In this document: positions 45,320 to 58,104 of the stretch, in pieces
Layout of the letters: each line of letters opens with the position of its first letter
How positions within the stretch are numbered: position 1 is the stretch's first letter
NCBI GenBank assembly: GCA_014773175.1
Contig: VXCM01000493.1
Span: forward strand, 1 to 64,000
DNA: 64,000 nucleotides
Reading direction: 5' to 3'
From: Lucifuga dentata
Lineage: Eukaryota > Chordata > Actinopteri > Ophidiiformes > Bythitidae
Translations under genes and position numbers: made by a program
Notes under the pieces: model-generated
The model's database searches: none
What the model was told of the DNA's origin: nothing
What the model saw: only the letters and a program-made list of their open reading frames with translations

Positions 45320-48300
45320 TACATTAGTGAACCTCCCTGATGCTGCTGCACAAACATCAGATTTAAGAATCTGTAACAACAAACAGCCCTCCAATAAGCA
45401 TTACTGCCAGCAATCAAACTCATGTATCAATGTTTACATGCTACGAATACTAAATTCAAATCAAACATTTTTAAAAAATCCAAGGTCAATGCGATCTGAT
45501 TCTTGGATACACACAATCCATTTTAACAACACACAATCACTCAACCATTTTGCCGAATGAATCACCATAACACACAATCACGTGTGTCCCTGTTTGAGCC
45601 GTTTGGTCCCTGAAAAACTCAGCAGGGACAAAACAAAGTTGGAGGGCTAGAAAGACGCATCTCAACGAGCAGTTCACTCAGTGTGAAGTGAAATATTCAT
45701 CAATGAAAGTGTACCCTTCCTTTTTATAAATATTAGGAGTTTTATCATGTCGAGGGGAGCTTTAGGACGCTGTTTGAGAGAGAGCTTCAATAATACATGC
45801 TGTCCAACATCTGAGGAATTTCTGTCTTTTATAGTTCTATGCAAAAAGATATGGAACTCCAGCAAATATATTTCTGACTGAGATATGAGAGAGAGGATGC
45901 CTGTCTTTCTTTTGTGTGCACATCTGTGTATGAATATTCATTTGCCACTGTTTTTTCTGTTTATTAATATCCCTCTTGTGCAAGGGAACATTTAAACGCC
46001 ACATGACAACTTCAAAAAGATGTAAGATGATTATAAAGCCATTGAAAAAAAAAAAAGCAAGTAGTTTCTGTGGTCTAAATAGCAACCATGGACTTCGTGT
46101 GTCACCGATGTTCATGTGTGGAACATACACTTCACATGCATGCAGGTACAAACCCCTGAGCTGGAGCTAAGTGAGTGTGGTGCGTCTCTCCCATGAGGGA
46201 TTTGTAGAAGATAGCGGTGAACATAGCTCAGGATTTCTGTCATTGGCGAACACATGGGGAGAGGGGGCTGCCTAGACAGCAGCAATGACAGACTGCATGA
46301 ATAACTTAGGAACAAAGTGAGAGGCCTCATATACCTCTGAATCACTACCAATGACAGCTGCCTGCTCTGACTTTGGCTCCTCTCCTCATCTTTTTATATG
46401 CATATTATAAGTTCCTCTTTTTTACATCTCTGTGTCCAGGTGGAAAGGACATTGTGCATTCAAAGCAAGGGGTCCAGCCTGAAAGGAACAATCAAAAAGA
46501 ACATAAGCATGGCAAGATTTGGCTTTTCATTTGTTTGAAACTATTAGGGATGCAACTGACCCGTCATATAGAGATACAATAAAATGATCTTGATATTTAA
46601 CCAAGATGGAATGAAAATAGTAGCTCTCAGAGAAAGGTGTTATTATTAAGGCAACCAGCAATGTGCAAAGAGTGAAATGTGTCGCCTCCCCGTGCATTTT
46701 AACAGAGCCGAAATGGAAATCCAGCTGAAACTGCTTGGAGACGTCGTTGACTCTCACTGTAACACTGTAAAAGAGCTGCAAGTATGACTAAGCAAGAGCT
46801 ACAAGAGCTACGCCTTTATCTCCCCAATCAGCTGCTTCACCAGACAGAGGTGCCATCTGAAGACATGGTTACACACAACGACACAAAAAAAGACCCACAC
46901 ACCTTTTTATATTAGTTATATTGTGGACACTGATGCCCAACTGAAAACCTTCATCAGTGCTAAACTGGAGATAAAAACCACATTTGAAGATTGTGCTTTG
47001 GCTATATGTATTATATGTGGTGTTTTACGGCTTAAATAGAATTTTGAGAATCAGTGCTAAATATTATATTTGATCTCACTGTGAAGCATTGTTTGCACTT
47101 ATTTTGTCTGACATAACATTTGCATCTTGTCACTGTTTAAAGCTCAGCGCTGTCTTAAGATAGGTTGTTGCAGACGTCAATTTTAAACCTTGAAATCATA
47201 AATGTATCTTGGAGAACTCTTGTATCTGCTACACATATCTATGCTTGAGATAGGCGCCTGTGACACCTGGTTTATTGTTGCCATGGTGATCAGCACCACC
47301 GACAGCGTGCAAGCGCTCTGCATATAGTTTATCAGGGTTGTTAGCTGTGCATCCGTATGCAAACTCGTAATGTCAGCCTTGCAAACTTTGTGAGAATTCA
47401 CTGCTTGCTAAACTTGAGAAATTATATTAAGGATGTTTAGAAATGTTCAAATGGAGATAAATACAGTGTTACTTGTCGTTTCCATCCAATTGCAAATATA
47501 AAATTCAATCAGGTTGTATTATTTACATTGTCTGTTGAAAAATGAACTCATATGGATTTCCATTTAAATCATCAGCATTCTGTAAAGAGTAGCAGACACT
47601 CGGCATTGATTTGCAATTTCTAGTCAGGAGGATGTTGACACATATTAGCGAATGTGTTGATTTCAGATACTGAAGAGAGGAAATGATTGGATGAGAACAG
47701 GAAGTAAATCAGAGATGGGGACTGAAAGAAAATGCTTTCAAAAGTAGCTGCTGCAATGCAGAGTTCCAGCGTCATTCAGGAACAAGCTGTGTCTTATGCG
47801 TTTTTAACTTTTACAGATACAGATGTTGTCCAGACTCCAGCTGTTTCCCTAATTTAGCGCATTTGTCTGGGTGTCATCTTGCCAAAGCAGTGCTCAACTT
47901 GCAGCACGGCAAATAATTTTTCGCATTTCCATAATCACTGCAACCGGGGAGACAACAACTTTGTTTATCATCAACTATTTTGCCATCACACGCACATAAT
48001 GGCTATTTTTATTTTAAACCAAGAAATGTTCCTCTGAGCAAAACTTTCTATATACTTGAATGTCTGTCGTTTTCCTCCTGCTAAGTTCTGCATTTCATTA
48101 CTGCACATCGCATTACTTAAAATGTAAATGCTGAAGTTGTTTTCCATGGTCAGGCTACAAGCTATCCCACTCCACTGCACCATATTTGAGCTAAAGAGGG
48201 TTTAAAACTCTGTCTGGAGGGTGTGTGTGTGTGCATGCATGTGTGTGTCTCAGAGAGGGTATGGTAATCAAAAGGGATTGCATACTGCAGTATGAAGGGC

Positions 48301-49430
48301 TGCTGCCTTTCTCCAAGGTGTTTGGCTCGGTGTTAACTTTGCACAACTTGTCCTAAGTACGTGGATTTCAGAAGCGTGTTCGAAGTCATTTCTCTGAGGC
48401 GACTGAAAACAATCAAGGTACCTGCAGCCCAAATCCAATAGGCTCTTCATAATCCCTGTAGCCTTTATTAAACACTAACCTTTTTCAGTGTGGATTTATT
48501 GAATTTTTTTTAAACCCCACCAAATCCAATGATTTTTAAATGTCTTTTTGCCCTAGAAGTGATTAGAAGCGGCATTCCTGTCCCCTATGTCACGTACAGA
48601 GAGCTGGCAGACAGACCTACTGTAATCTGCATTTCCCCCTCTTTCAAAGGGGAAGTGGAAGGTTTATTAGAGATGGTGGCCCCTGTGATTGTGTTTTAAT
48701 GAGAGAATGACTGTGGAGGGGAGATAAGGCAGCCAGTTCAGGCTGAGAGGTCCTTGGTGGGATTAGAATAATCATCAAAAAAAAAAAAAAAANAAAAAAA
48801 AAAAAAAACCCACACACAATGGAATGCTCCTGTCATCCTCCACTCCTCCTCCCATTCATCCCTCCATCCCTCCACCAGTCAGCCAATTGACATGGCAGTG
48901 TGATGGTCTGCTGCTTCCAGTGGAATGTGGAAATTTCACTCATCACTTTGAGCGTCAGGCCAAATGTGCAGTTTTACAGATTAGAGGAGGACAGAGAGGA
49001 AATGTGAAGTTTGTTTGGGATAGTGGAAGGGTAGAAAGAGAGAGATTCAAGTACTGAGTTAATGCAAACTCATGATAATGAGGCATTCACATGCAGACGG
49101 CATCATTAGCATCATGATTTCTTCTCTTCCTGTGCAAACTTTATTTCCATGCTGACTATTTACGATTATTAATTCACAACTGGCTTTGAATGTTTTATTG
49201 TGGGTGACTCAACTGGAAACCTGGATTGAACCCTGTATCAACTGGGTTTGTTTTCATGCTTGGGGGGGTTTAAGAGTTATTAAAAAAANAAAAAAAAAAA
49301 AAAAAAAGTGGATTTGTCCTACAGCACCACTAGAAATCCCAGAGTTAAAGAAGTGCATGGTCGTCATGAAAGCACGAGAACCACGAACGCCAGGACACGC
49401 TGTTTTCAGACATGTCCATGTCAGCATCTG
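45320..49430. other. Intergenic DNA, no gene recognised
   Basis: Short frames only, none with a domain or splice-consistent extension. The stretch at about 48590-48770 is compositionally even, repeat-free and could be a conserved non-coding element, but this cannot be judged without alignment. Confidence 0.5.
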
Positions 49431-49436
49431 CATTAA

Positions 49437-50068
49437 CCTTCCTGTTGTGTTCATTTCATGTTAATTAGTTTTGTGTTCCCGGTCAAAAATGACCGTCCCA
49501 TTATAGCTGATCATAAATCCATCATAATACATATATTATCACCCAATGTTGTGTTCGATCTTTTCATCAACTTAAGTGCTTATGAATATTATTACATGTT
49601 TTGAACTTCTATTCATTATGTATGGTCTGTAGGCCTCATTAGCTTAAGCTCATACAACTTGTTTTTGATTTTAAAAAAAAAAGCATAATTTATGGATTAT
49701 TTTGACTATAACAAATACTCAGATGAAACATAATGTACTATTTATCACAGACTACTTTGTGGGGGTGGGGTGGGGTGGGGACTGTCTGATGATGGGCATG
49801 TGCCTGAGCTCAACTTTATACAGTCATTGTAGTCTCACTCATTCGTTTCTAATGAGCGGTCATTTTTGACCAAGAACACCACAAGTGTCACCAAAAGTTA
49901 ATAAAAACAACAAAAATTTGATGAAATTTCTCAAAATTTATTTACTGTGTTCAGATGCCCTGTGTGGACAAAGTCATGGAACCTTATGACAGTCTGATAA
50001 AATAAACTTCATTTTTCAGAGAAAAACCTTGTAAATCCGTCAAATTTGACCAGAACACAACAGGAGGG
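49437..50068. mobile_element. piggyBac-like MITE with TTAA target duplication
   Basis: 632 bp between TTAA sites (49433-49436 and 50069-50072). The ends are inverted repeats: CCTTCCTGTTGTGTTC on the left and, reversed, CCCTCCTGTTGTGTTC on the right. Subterminal GGTCAAAAATGACC and GTCAAATTTGACC palindromes are also present. CCCTCCTGTTGTG-type ends at TTAA are familiar from teleost piggyBac-derived MITEs. No coding sequence. Confidence 0.85.
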
Positions 50069-50079
50069 TTAAGCATAAA

Positions 50080-51250
50080 CCAAGCATGTGTAAGTGTTCA
50101 AGTGTCTTACACACACACACACACACACACACAACAACTCCATTACCAAGTATGTTTGTAGTGTCTTTCAAGTTTTAAAAGAAAAAACAGTAACTAACTG
50201 AAAATGCAGAAAACGTGGTACTTGTACATGTAATGTAAAAACATGGTACTTTTACATATAATTGAGTATTTTCACACTGTGGGATTCCTACTTAAAGGAT
50301 TTTTAGCACTTCTGCTTCCTCCACTCTGCACCTACACAGAAAGTTGGACTTGTTTTTTAACAACGCTGCCCCCCCTGCTGATTTATCTTCAGTCGCTGAG
50401 ATCTGAAATCTGAGAAAGATTTCAAGGTGTCAGCTGTTAAACAAGTTCGGAGACAGAAAGGTGTTTCACGTTGATAGTGAGCGTTTAGAAGCCAAACAGA
50501 CTTCCACCATCACACTGAACACTAAGATGCCATGGAGGGCGTTGTGTAACTTTCATTCCAATTATCAGACAGAAAAATGTCAACCTTTTTGGCGATAAGA
50601 TGGTAAAACCCCACAGGGGACGGGGATATGTGAACTCTGTTCAGCTGGAACTCTGCCTTATTTACCGCTCTTTAAATACTGTTTAAATCAGAGCAGCTAA
50701 TCTGAAAGGCATTACCAATGTGTGTGTGTGCGTACGGGTGAGAAAGAGAGGGAGAGAGAGTCAGCAGTCTCTCTCTGCAGGGAGAGGGGATTATGTTTCT
50801 CTGCTGTCATGTGTTCTGACATTCAGAATGTTATTAAACTTCAATAGGCTGAGCTCAGGGTTCACTGATTACTCTTACTGGGGCTGAATCCATTATTCAG
50901 GGTTTACTTCACACCGTGTGTTTACCTAAATCACAATCACACCAGCACGCTTTACATACTGCGCACACACACGAAAACATCCATATATGCATGCTCCCTC
51001 CAGATTGTCCACATATAATACAAATGCAGTTAAGTAAATAGGACATTACTGCAGTAATGCATTTTGTAATTGTGACTGTCTCAGCAAACTTGATTTGTGC
51101 GCCTGCTAAATATGCATTAGACCTGATGGTAGGAGACAAAGCTCAGATTTTCCCATAAGAATGTTTCTATAGTGATGCAAATGTCTTCTGACATTGAGAC
51201 GGTAATAGAAGAACTCCTCGATCCTTTACTTAAGAAAAAGTTAATATAAC
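50080..51250. other. Intergenic DNA, no gene recognised
   Basis: Contains a CA run at about 50111-50133 and a GA-rich stretch at 50743-50760. Nothing else supported. Confidence 0.55.
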
Positions 51251-51252
51251 TT

Positions 51253-53149
51253 AAAGAGGATATATTATGCTTTTGGGGTTATTTTTCCCCTCATTTTTAT
51301 AATCTAGATGAGGGTTCTCCAACTAGTTTTCCCCAAGGGACAAAGTCAAGGGCCACTACCCCCCTGGATCACCATCATTCCCCCCCTCCCCGACCCAATC
51401 TTTTCCTCTCATTTGGTAATAACAACGGAAAACAATTTTGCAATTTTTATTTATTTTTAAACGTAACTCTTTACAACCGTGGCCCGGCACCAGGCCCAGC
51501 ACTTCTGCTGTAGTGTTTGCGGTGTTTTATAATCACCATTTCATAATAAAATGAACATATATGAATATCTTTGGGAAGCTTAGATTCTCCCAAACAAAAT
51601 GAGCCCAAACATGACATATTTGACCACGCAATCCCGAGATAAATGCAACTAAAGCACAAGATAGCCTCCAAGCTAAAATCTAGCTTCGTCGCTTCTCGAT
51701 GATGTAACTTCCAAGGGCAGTTTAACTTTTAAAATACCTCTCTGTGATTGGACAGTAGACTAGCAGAGGATTTGATTGATGGGTCAGTGGTCCTATCAGC
51801 TTTTACGTAGCCATGGTAATAGGCCGGCGTTCCCCGTGTGTAATATTCCACTGACAGACCAGAGACTGTGTGCTTGTCCTATGTAGCATTCATGATGTTT
51901 TATAATCGCCAGTTCTCAATACAATTGAGATATATGAATATCTTCGGAAAGCTTAGATTCCCCAGAACAAAATGAGCCTAAGCATGACATTGTATGACCA
52001 CACAATCCCGAGATAAGTGCAACTAAAATACAAGATTTTTTTTTTTTTTTTTTTTTTGAGAAGTCATCTGAGGGCCTGATAGATAGGACCTGCAGGCCAT
52101 ATTTGGCCCACAGGCCGCCAATTGGGGATCCCTGATCTAGGGAGTATGTGTCCAACATGATCAAAATCCTCATGTTACAAACCAGCCCACAAGACAAAAG
52201 AAAGTATGATTGCAGGTATTTGTATGCAAAATGTCAGTTAGCTTCGGGGGGGGGAAAGCTAAAACAACAAGCAAAAGGTGACCTAACTCAATCAACAAAG
52301 CTAACCGACCCGAAAACAGAGAAAACATATTAAAACCGCTTAACTCCCTAACAAACAAAACAGGACAGGAGAGAATGAAGCTAAGAGAGATGGAAGTCAT
52401 CCCCCCACACTTTCCCAAGACAGAATGCTATCAGAATCAGCAGCAGATATCAGCCAATGGTCTGGCTGGTTTGAGAGTAGACACAAAATGAACCCTGCTT
52501 CCTCCCAGGGGGAGTTCCTCTTACAGCCAGCAGCCATCAGAGAACACCAATCATCAGCCTGGTCCTCCACACTCAGGAACCAATCCCCATCTCAGCTCCC
52601 AGACACACCCACTCACAGATCGAAAACACCTGAAGCTTGTCAGGGTGATAATTGCTGAGTCCCACATTTACACTCTCAGGAGGAAAAAAACCACCTGATT
52701 TCAAAAATAACATGATAAGAATCTAACATATACAAACATAATACAAATAATGAAAGGAAAGCAATTTCACAGATCCTAAACTTCCTTTAAAACTCCATTT
52801 TTGATCACATGGAAGTAAAATAATATAACATCAACATGTAACGTTAATTTAAATACACACCTGGTTAGACACATCACCACAAAGTACGAGGCTAGCACGT
52901 GGACATTTGATATCCATGATCACGGTCTGGGTGTTCCTAGGTAGCTGGCCAATCAGAACAGAGCAGGCTAGTTGGGATGGAGCCGAAAATGGTCTGTTTT
53001 CACTCAGTGCACACAACGGTGCTGCAGCAAGGTAGCGTAGCTAGTAGTGAGTCAACATGTTTTTTTTTATGCACAATGCAGGGCATATGTTTCAAAATAG
53101 ACCCCTAAATGATAACGACATGAAAATCTGTAAGATATGTCCCTTTCAA
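51253..53149. mobile_element. Probable composite DNA element with imperfect terminal repeats
   Basis: The left end TTAAAGAGGATATATTATGC (51251-51270) and the reversed right end (TTTGAAAGGGACATATCTTA, about 53131-53150) look like diverged inverted repeats of a common fish MITE whose ends carry GGACATATTATG-like sequence. The hAT element at 51310-52134 is inserted near its left end. Part of its right side is shared with 58105-59170. Borders are tentative. Confidence 0.4.
51310..52134. mobile_element. hAT (Charlie-like) element with internal direct repeat
   Basis: 825 bp. The left end is GAGGGTTCTCCAACTAG; the right end reversed is CAGGGATCCCCAATTGGCGG. Flanking octamers ATCTAGAT (51302-51309) and ATCTAGGG (52135-52142) match at six of eight bases. 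Two segments of about 135-140 bp (51525-51660 and 51898-52036) are diverged direct copies spaced 373 bp. They give two similar minus-strand open frames (SCLGSFCLGESKL versus SCLGSFCSGESKL), which I take as repeat-derived, not a gene. Confidence 0.75.
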
Positions 53150-53208
53150 ACAAAAGCAAATACACGTTAGCAGTAAAATGTACTTAAGCATCCAGAGTAA
53201 ATCTACTC

Positions 53209-53276
53209 ATTGTGAACGTTTGTCCCCATCAGAGAGTTAATAATTTAACTCTCTGATGGGAACAAACGTTCACAAT
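53209..53276. repeat. Long isolated hairpin, 32-bp arms, 4-nt loop
   Basis: Arms 53209-53240 and 53245-53276 pair over 32 bases with one mismatch; loop TAAT. The left arm starts ATTGTGAACGTTTGTCCCCA. No TIR-element context recognised around it. Confidence 0.9.
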
Positions 53277-53299
53277 ATCTATATCTATCAACATCTATA

Positions 53300-55600
53300 T
53301 GCTGAGACCTTTTTTCTAAAACTCTTGAGATAATTTCTAAAATGCAATTGCCAATTTGCCCTTGAGCTGAAATAAAGCTATTTCAATCTGACAGGAGCAA
53401 TACTTTAATGAGTTTACCTCATGTTTAATTTAAAGTCTGAATCTGCAAAGGAATTATCAACTACAGCCATCAGATAAACTTAAAGGAGTAAAACGTACAG
53501 TATTTCCCTCTGAAATGTCTGTCAGAATACACGTATGTGTCACAAAAAGGGAAGTAAAGGACAAGTACATCAAAATTATACATAAATACAATACTTGAGT
53601 AAGTTTTCTTTACCTGTGCTTTATAAAAACTGGCAATAGAAAGTCATCCACCAAAACGGAAGAGAGTGCTGAGTGATAGAATGAAAAATGTCTTCTATTG
53701 TCCAAAAACAGTCCCCCCTTTTGAACAAATGGAAATAAGAAGTGAACCGTTGGTTTGCTCTGAGGTGATTTAACTTTGGTATTCTGCCCTATTGAGTGAA
53801 ATATTACACTGAAATGGAGGGAATTTCCTGCTCCTTGAATTTTGACCCCATCCAGCAGCGTGATTGGCTGGGAGTCCACCTCAGCTGAGCAGGGAGGCTC
53901 CCTAAGTTTGATCGCCGTGGAAAGTAGCCCTGCACCGTAATCCCCTCATCTGTCATCCTGTCAGGGGCGATATGGCCCGCCATACATCTCTCCCTCTCCC
54001 TCTCCCTCTCCCCCTCTCTGGCTCTCCTCCTCTTTCTGTCCACTTCTACAACCTCTATCCATCTTCCCCTTCAAGGCTTTCTTCCTTCATCCACCGAGAT
54101 GGACAGATGGGGCGGACAAAGGACCAGAAGGGGGAGGTGGGGGGTTCAGGGTGCCACTTTCCTTAAACCATGGGAAGGCTGGCGTCAGAGCAACTTTTTG
54201 TTTCCCAATACATATCTCAAACGGGGGGCTGTTAATCTTGAAAGCATCTGAGTCACAGGCTCTCCTCATGATTGACCGTCCCTTTCAGCCCGTCCCTGGA
54301 TGACCCTCGATGCCACAAAGGAGTAGAAGGTCCAATAAACCTCATGCTGGATAATAACTCATCATAACCTCATACGTTTTCATTTACACAGCAATACAGC
54401 TCTATTACCACTTATAAATCAAAGACTAATGGGGTAAGTGAAGCCGCAAACTGTGAGCCTTGATGTGTGCACAGACCACTGAAGTGATGAGGCAATATTT
54501 ATGACTGTCCTGCCTCAAGCCAGTGTGTGTGTGTCAGTCCACCCAATGGCGTGTGGGTGAAAAGACGTGATTTTTCAGACTGGACTTAAAACAGTCCACA
54601 GACAATGTTCTTGATGCGTCATTAGGTGCATCTTCAAATCGTCTTCCCGTCTCACTTTGCTGTGTTGTTCATGTATCAGGAATACCAGCCAGGCAGGCAG
54701 ACAGCAGAGAAGAAGGCCTGAGGGCTGGATGGATGAGTGAGAAGACCAGCAACATGTGACAAACAGGGTTTCACTCATGTCGCGTCTCTGTAGACGAAGT
54801 GTTTGCTTTTGCTAATGTGCTTTTACGTCCCTGGCCGTGTGCACTGTAAAACATTTGAATTCATTCAACATTCAAAACGAAAGGCTGCATTCACAGGGAG
54901 CACCGTTTCCTCCTCTGACAGCATCTTTACTTACATCGGTTGCCTTTCAAAAACTGCTGCCAGCACTTTAAACTTTGGCAAGGATGCAGAGGAAAACCTT
55001 CCAGAAAAGCGCTCCAGGACACCAAATGCATTTTTAAGCGGCTGACCAATCCCAGTGAGGAGAACGAACTCTGGGAATCCAACAGCAACAAAAACACACT
55101 TGTTGAGAATTCAGTGCTGATTCATTGGAACATGACAAACCGGAGCTCCTGAATGTGATTACAGATTGCCATTTTCTGCTCTCTCCCATGGAGCATGTAC
55201 CAATAAGCGTCTCTGTGCTGTCCATCTCAAAACCTAAAACCAAAGCAAGTGAGCAGTGGAGTTGGCCATTGTCGGTTAAAAAAACTGCTGTTGGCCATGG
55301 ATGGATTATCATGACCAAGGGCCCCTTATTTGCACACGCAAATAATATACGCAGAGTGTGTCCTCCCTAAGCAGACAGAGTTTAGTCGCACAGTAGCACA
55401 GAACAATCCACAACCACTCAGAATGTATTACTTTGAAATTCTATTCGTTATTTTGACATGTTAAATGACTGCCATTTTAGGTGTGTTGTTGTATACATGC
55501 CATGTACAGCACAGTATACATCTTTAGGAGTGAAAACACACACCTTCATTTAAATAACACCACCAACAACAAACTGTGAAAGAATACACACATGAACATC
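53300..55600. other. Intergenic DNA, no gene recognised
   Basis: A CTCCCT-type run at about 53985-54015 and ordinary sequence. The stretch at 54140-54300 is repeat-free and might be conserved non-coding DNA, which is unproven here. Confidence 0.5.
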
Positions 55601-55649
55601 AAATGAAGCACACAGCCACAAATACTACACACACACTCCTGCAGCCAAA

Positions 55650-56248
55650 CATGTCCTACCTGAACCACCGGCTTTCTGCTGGCCTTCTGTGAAGAGAAGT
55701 CATTAATCGAATCGTCTAAGTCCAATTCACGAACGAGCTCCGATTCAACGGCCATGAGTGACGTCATGTTCAGTTGTCTCTGTGTCTCCTGGTCCTTAGC
55801 TCGTTTTTAATCCTGGACATTAGTGAAAAGGACCGTTCTCCCTCGCCGTTGCTGACAGCTACAGTCAGATACAATCTTAACGCAATGTGTACGTTGGGAA
55901 ATGTTGACTGTAATCCACAATCCAGAATTGTTTTCAGAAGTTTCGATAAAAGGTCACAATGCCTGGCTGCTCTAACGTTAGCGCTAGCATTAGCATTAGC
56001 CATTGTAGCATCAGTCGTAGTGCAGTCTTCATGTGAACTTTGGCTAACGTTAGCAGTGCAAGCATTAGCAGTAGCATCCACGTTATTCTCAGACGGCAAC
56101 GCTGCTAACAGTAACATCACCTTCCGCCTGTTTTTTTCGTGAAAACTGCTGAAATAGAGGGTATGTGTTGTAGCAAAGCGACATCTTTAGTTTCTTTTTC
56201 TTTTTTGCGTTTAAGCTTTGTCGACCCGCTACGCGCGCGCTTCTCCAT
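55650..56248 (-). pseudogene. ZMYM-type hAT transposase gene, internally deleted and frameshifted
   Basis: The minus-strand frame opens at 56248 with MEKRARSGSTKLKRKKEKE and then PSISAVF, like the basic N-terminus of ZMYM1/ZMYM5-like hAT proteins. It stops at KKTGGR. A second frame (56120-55770) gives a low-complexity Asn/Ala stretch, then the hAT C-terminal dimerisation motif: FPNVHIALRLYLTVAVSNGE, GERSFSLMSRIKNELRTR. A third frame (from 55767 down) continues with MTSLMAVESELVRELDLDD and INDFSSQKA, which belongs to the same motif. So there are two frameshifts, and about 400-500 residues of the usual catalytic core are missing. This is a dead deletion derivative, not a host gene. Confidence 0.8.
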
Positions 56249-56416
56249 CTTGACAGTGAAACTTAATTTTGATCTTTAGTCTACGTCATTACATCATTAC
56301 GTAATGTAGCCTAATTGGCTAATTTATAAAACATTCAAACAATTTCATGATTCTCAAAATGACATTTACTCCAATATTTTCAAAACAAAATTACTTTACA
56401 CTTAAAAAAAAAAAAA

Positions 56417-57059
56417 CGAGGGGCATTATTTCGTGTTTTTAAACTAGCAAATTTGCCACTTTTTAAACTCAAAAAAATAAGGGGGAATCACTGCCTTACC
56501 ATTGTGACTATGCCTGCAGTAATGACCTTATTAAATTATACCTTATTAAATTTGGAGTTTTTAAAACTCATAAAAATAAGGAGAAATAGGGAATCTGAAT
56601 GAACAGTCTCACCTTGTGACTATATGCCTGCACATTACCTTCTTAAATTATGCTTTTCCATCAGATTTAGAGTAAGGAAATACATGTGCTTACAGCGCAA
56701 TATCATGCATTAATAAGCATACTGAATTTTAAAACTGCAAAAATTACATTGTGACTAAGTTGCTGCTATGCCTGCAGTAGGAAATACAGGACCTTATTAA
56801 ATTATACTTTCCCATCGGATTTAACAAAACTTGTGCTTTTAGCGCAATATCATGCATATAAACATACTTTTAAAACTGGCAAATTACGTTGTCTTCAGTA
56901 CATGATCATATTAAATTATGCTTTTCCAATGGATTTACCAATAAAGCAAATTGTGCTTTTAGTGCAAAATCATCATATGCATATGGACTTTTTGGGTTTT
57001 TTTTTGAGTTTTTAAACTGGCAAATTTGCATGTTTAAAAACACGAAATAATGCCCCTTG
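56417..57059. mobile_element. TIR-bounded element made of internal tandem repeats
   Basis: About 40-bp inverted ends: CGAGGGGCATTATTTCGTG on the left and, reversed, CAAGGGGCATTATTTCGTG on the right. Between them are four diverged copies of a unit of roughly 120-140 bp carrying ATTGTGACTATGCCTGCAG, CTTATTAAATTATA, TTTTCCATCGGATTTA-like and TTAGCGCAATATCATGCAT pieces (starting near 56500, 56612, 56748 and 56886). No target duplication is obvious. It lies just upstream (minus-strand sense) of the hAT pseudogene and might be part of the same insertion. Confidence 0.65.
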
Positions 57060-57110
57060 TTTTTTTTTATTATTATTTTTTTTGGTCAAGTTAAGTTCAA
57101 TCAATAAATT

Positions 57111-57152
57111 CTTCTTCTTCTTCTTCTTCTTCTTCTTCTTCTTCTTCTTCTT
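57111..57152. repeat. (CTT)n microsatellite
   Basis: About 14 CTT units. Confidence 0.95.
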
Positions 57153-57429
57153 GAAAGGCATATGCATCTGTTAGCATTGCATTAATGCCCAAAAAATAAA
57201 TGCTAAATTGCTAAATGCTAACTGCTTAGTCGTTTTGGCATTACTAATCAAATCTGATTTCCAGCATTCAATCTCTCACTTTTAGGGACAGTGGATGTGC
57301 CATATGATCATTACTTAAGTTCGGAGTACACAAGATTTAAGGACGTTTACACTGACTTAACATGAAACTGAGAAATTAGAAGCATATTTTTTTTCTGTAA
57401 GGACTTAGAATCTGGATCCAAAATCTGAC

Positions 57430-57940
57430 TCCAACAACCAATGAGGGTAAAACAATCTTTAACTTGAATAAAGTAGTGAAGTGAATAACTTCAAAAATGG
57501 ACAGGCAATAGATGGTAGCAGGAACTGGCAAAAAATCGAGATCAAGGCAGATAGAGTAAACACGAGCTAGACTGGTAATCAGTGGTCAAGGAGGCAGACT
57601 AACATTCAAAAACTATGAGACAGACAGGCTTGGTAAAGGAGTCCAAAAGAGCAAGGCAGTAATCAGAAACAAAGGGCAGGCATAGGTCAGGATTCATGGG
57701 TGAACAAGCAGAAAGAACAAAGTAACTGCTGAACCTTTAGAGCTGCAGCTTCAGAGACAAGCTTGCAGAGAACCAAAGGAACTGGTTGGTATATACTGTA
57801 TGCTAGCGAGATGAATGAGGAGATTGAAAATATGCAAGTGAGCAGAAGCGGGAAACTCAGGGGTGACGGCTGGTGGACAGGCGAGGAATTTACAGGCAGA
57901 CATCAGACATGTTAAAGACAGGAAAACAGCAAAACAATGA
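57430..57940. repeat. AGGCA/GTCAA-rich stretch typical of a teleost interspersed repeat
   Basis: Short imperfect motifs of the AGGCAG, GGTCAA and AACAAAG kind recur throughout. A similar texture occurs at 33780-34000. It looks like the non-coding end of a fish retroelement, but I cannot name the family. Confidence 0.3.
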
Positions 57941-58104
57941 AAGTGTTAATTTGATAGATGGGCAAAGTTGGCATGAGGATAAAATTTTTTCTTGATTTTT
58001 ATAGTGTAATATACTTGCAAAACTTGAGGTCACACCTTCAAGTAACAAAACTCACAGTTCCTGAACTGATCTAAAAGCTTAATTTTTAATCAGGCATTTA
58101 CTTC

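Noticed and set aside
51471..52197. Two similar minus-strand short proteins, looking like a duplicated small gene
   Set aside because: Both fall in the two diverged direct-repeat segments of one hAT element; the similarity comes from the transposon.
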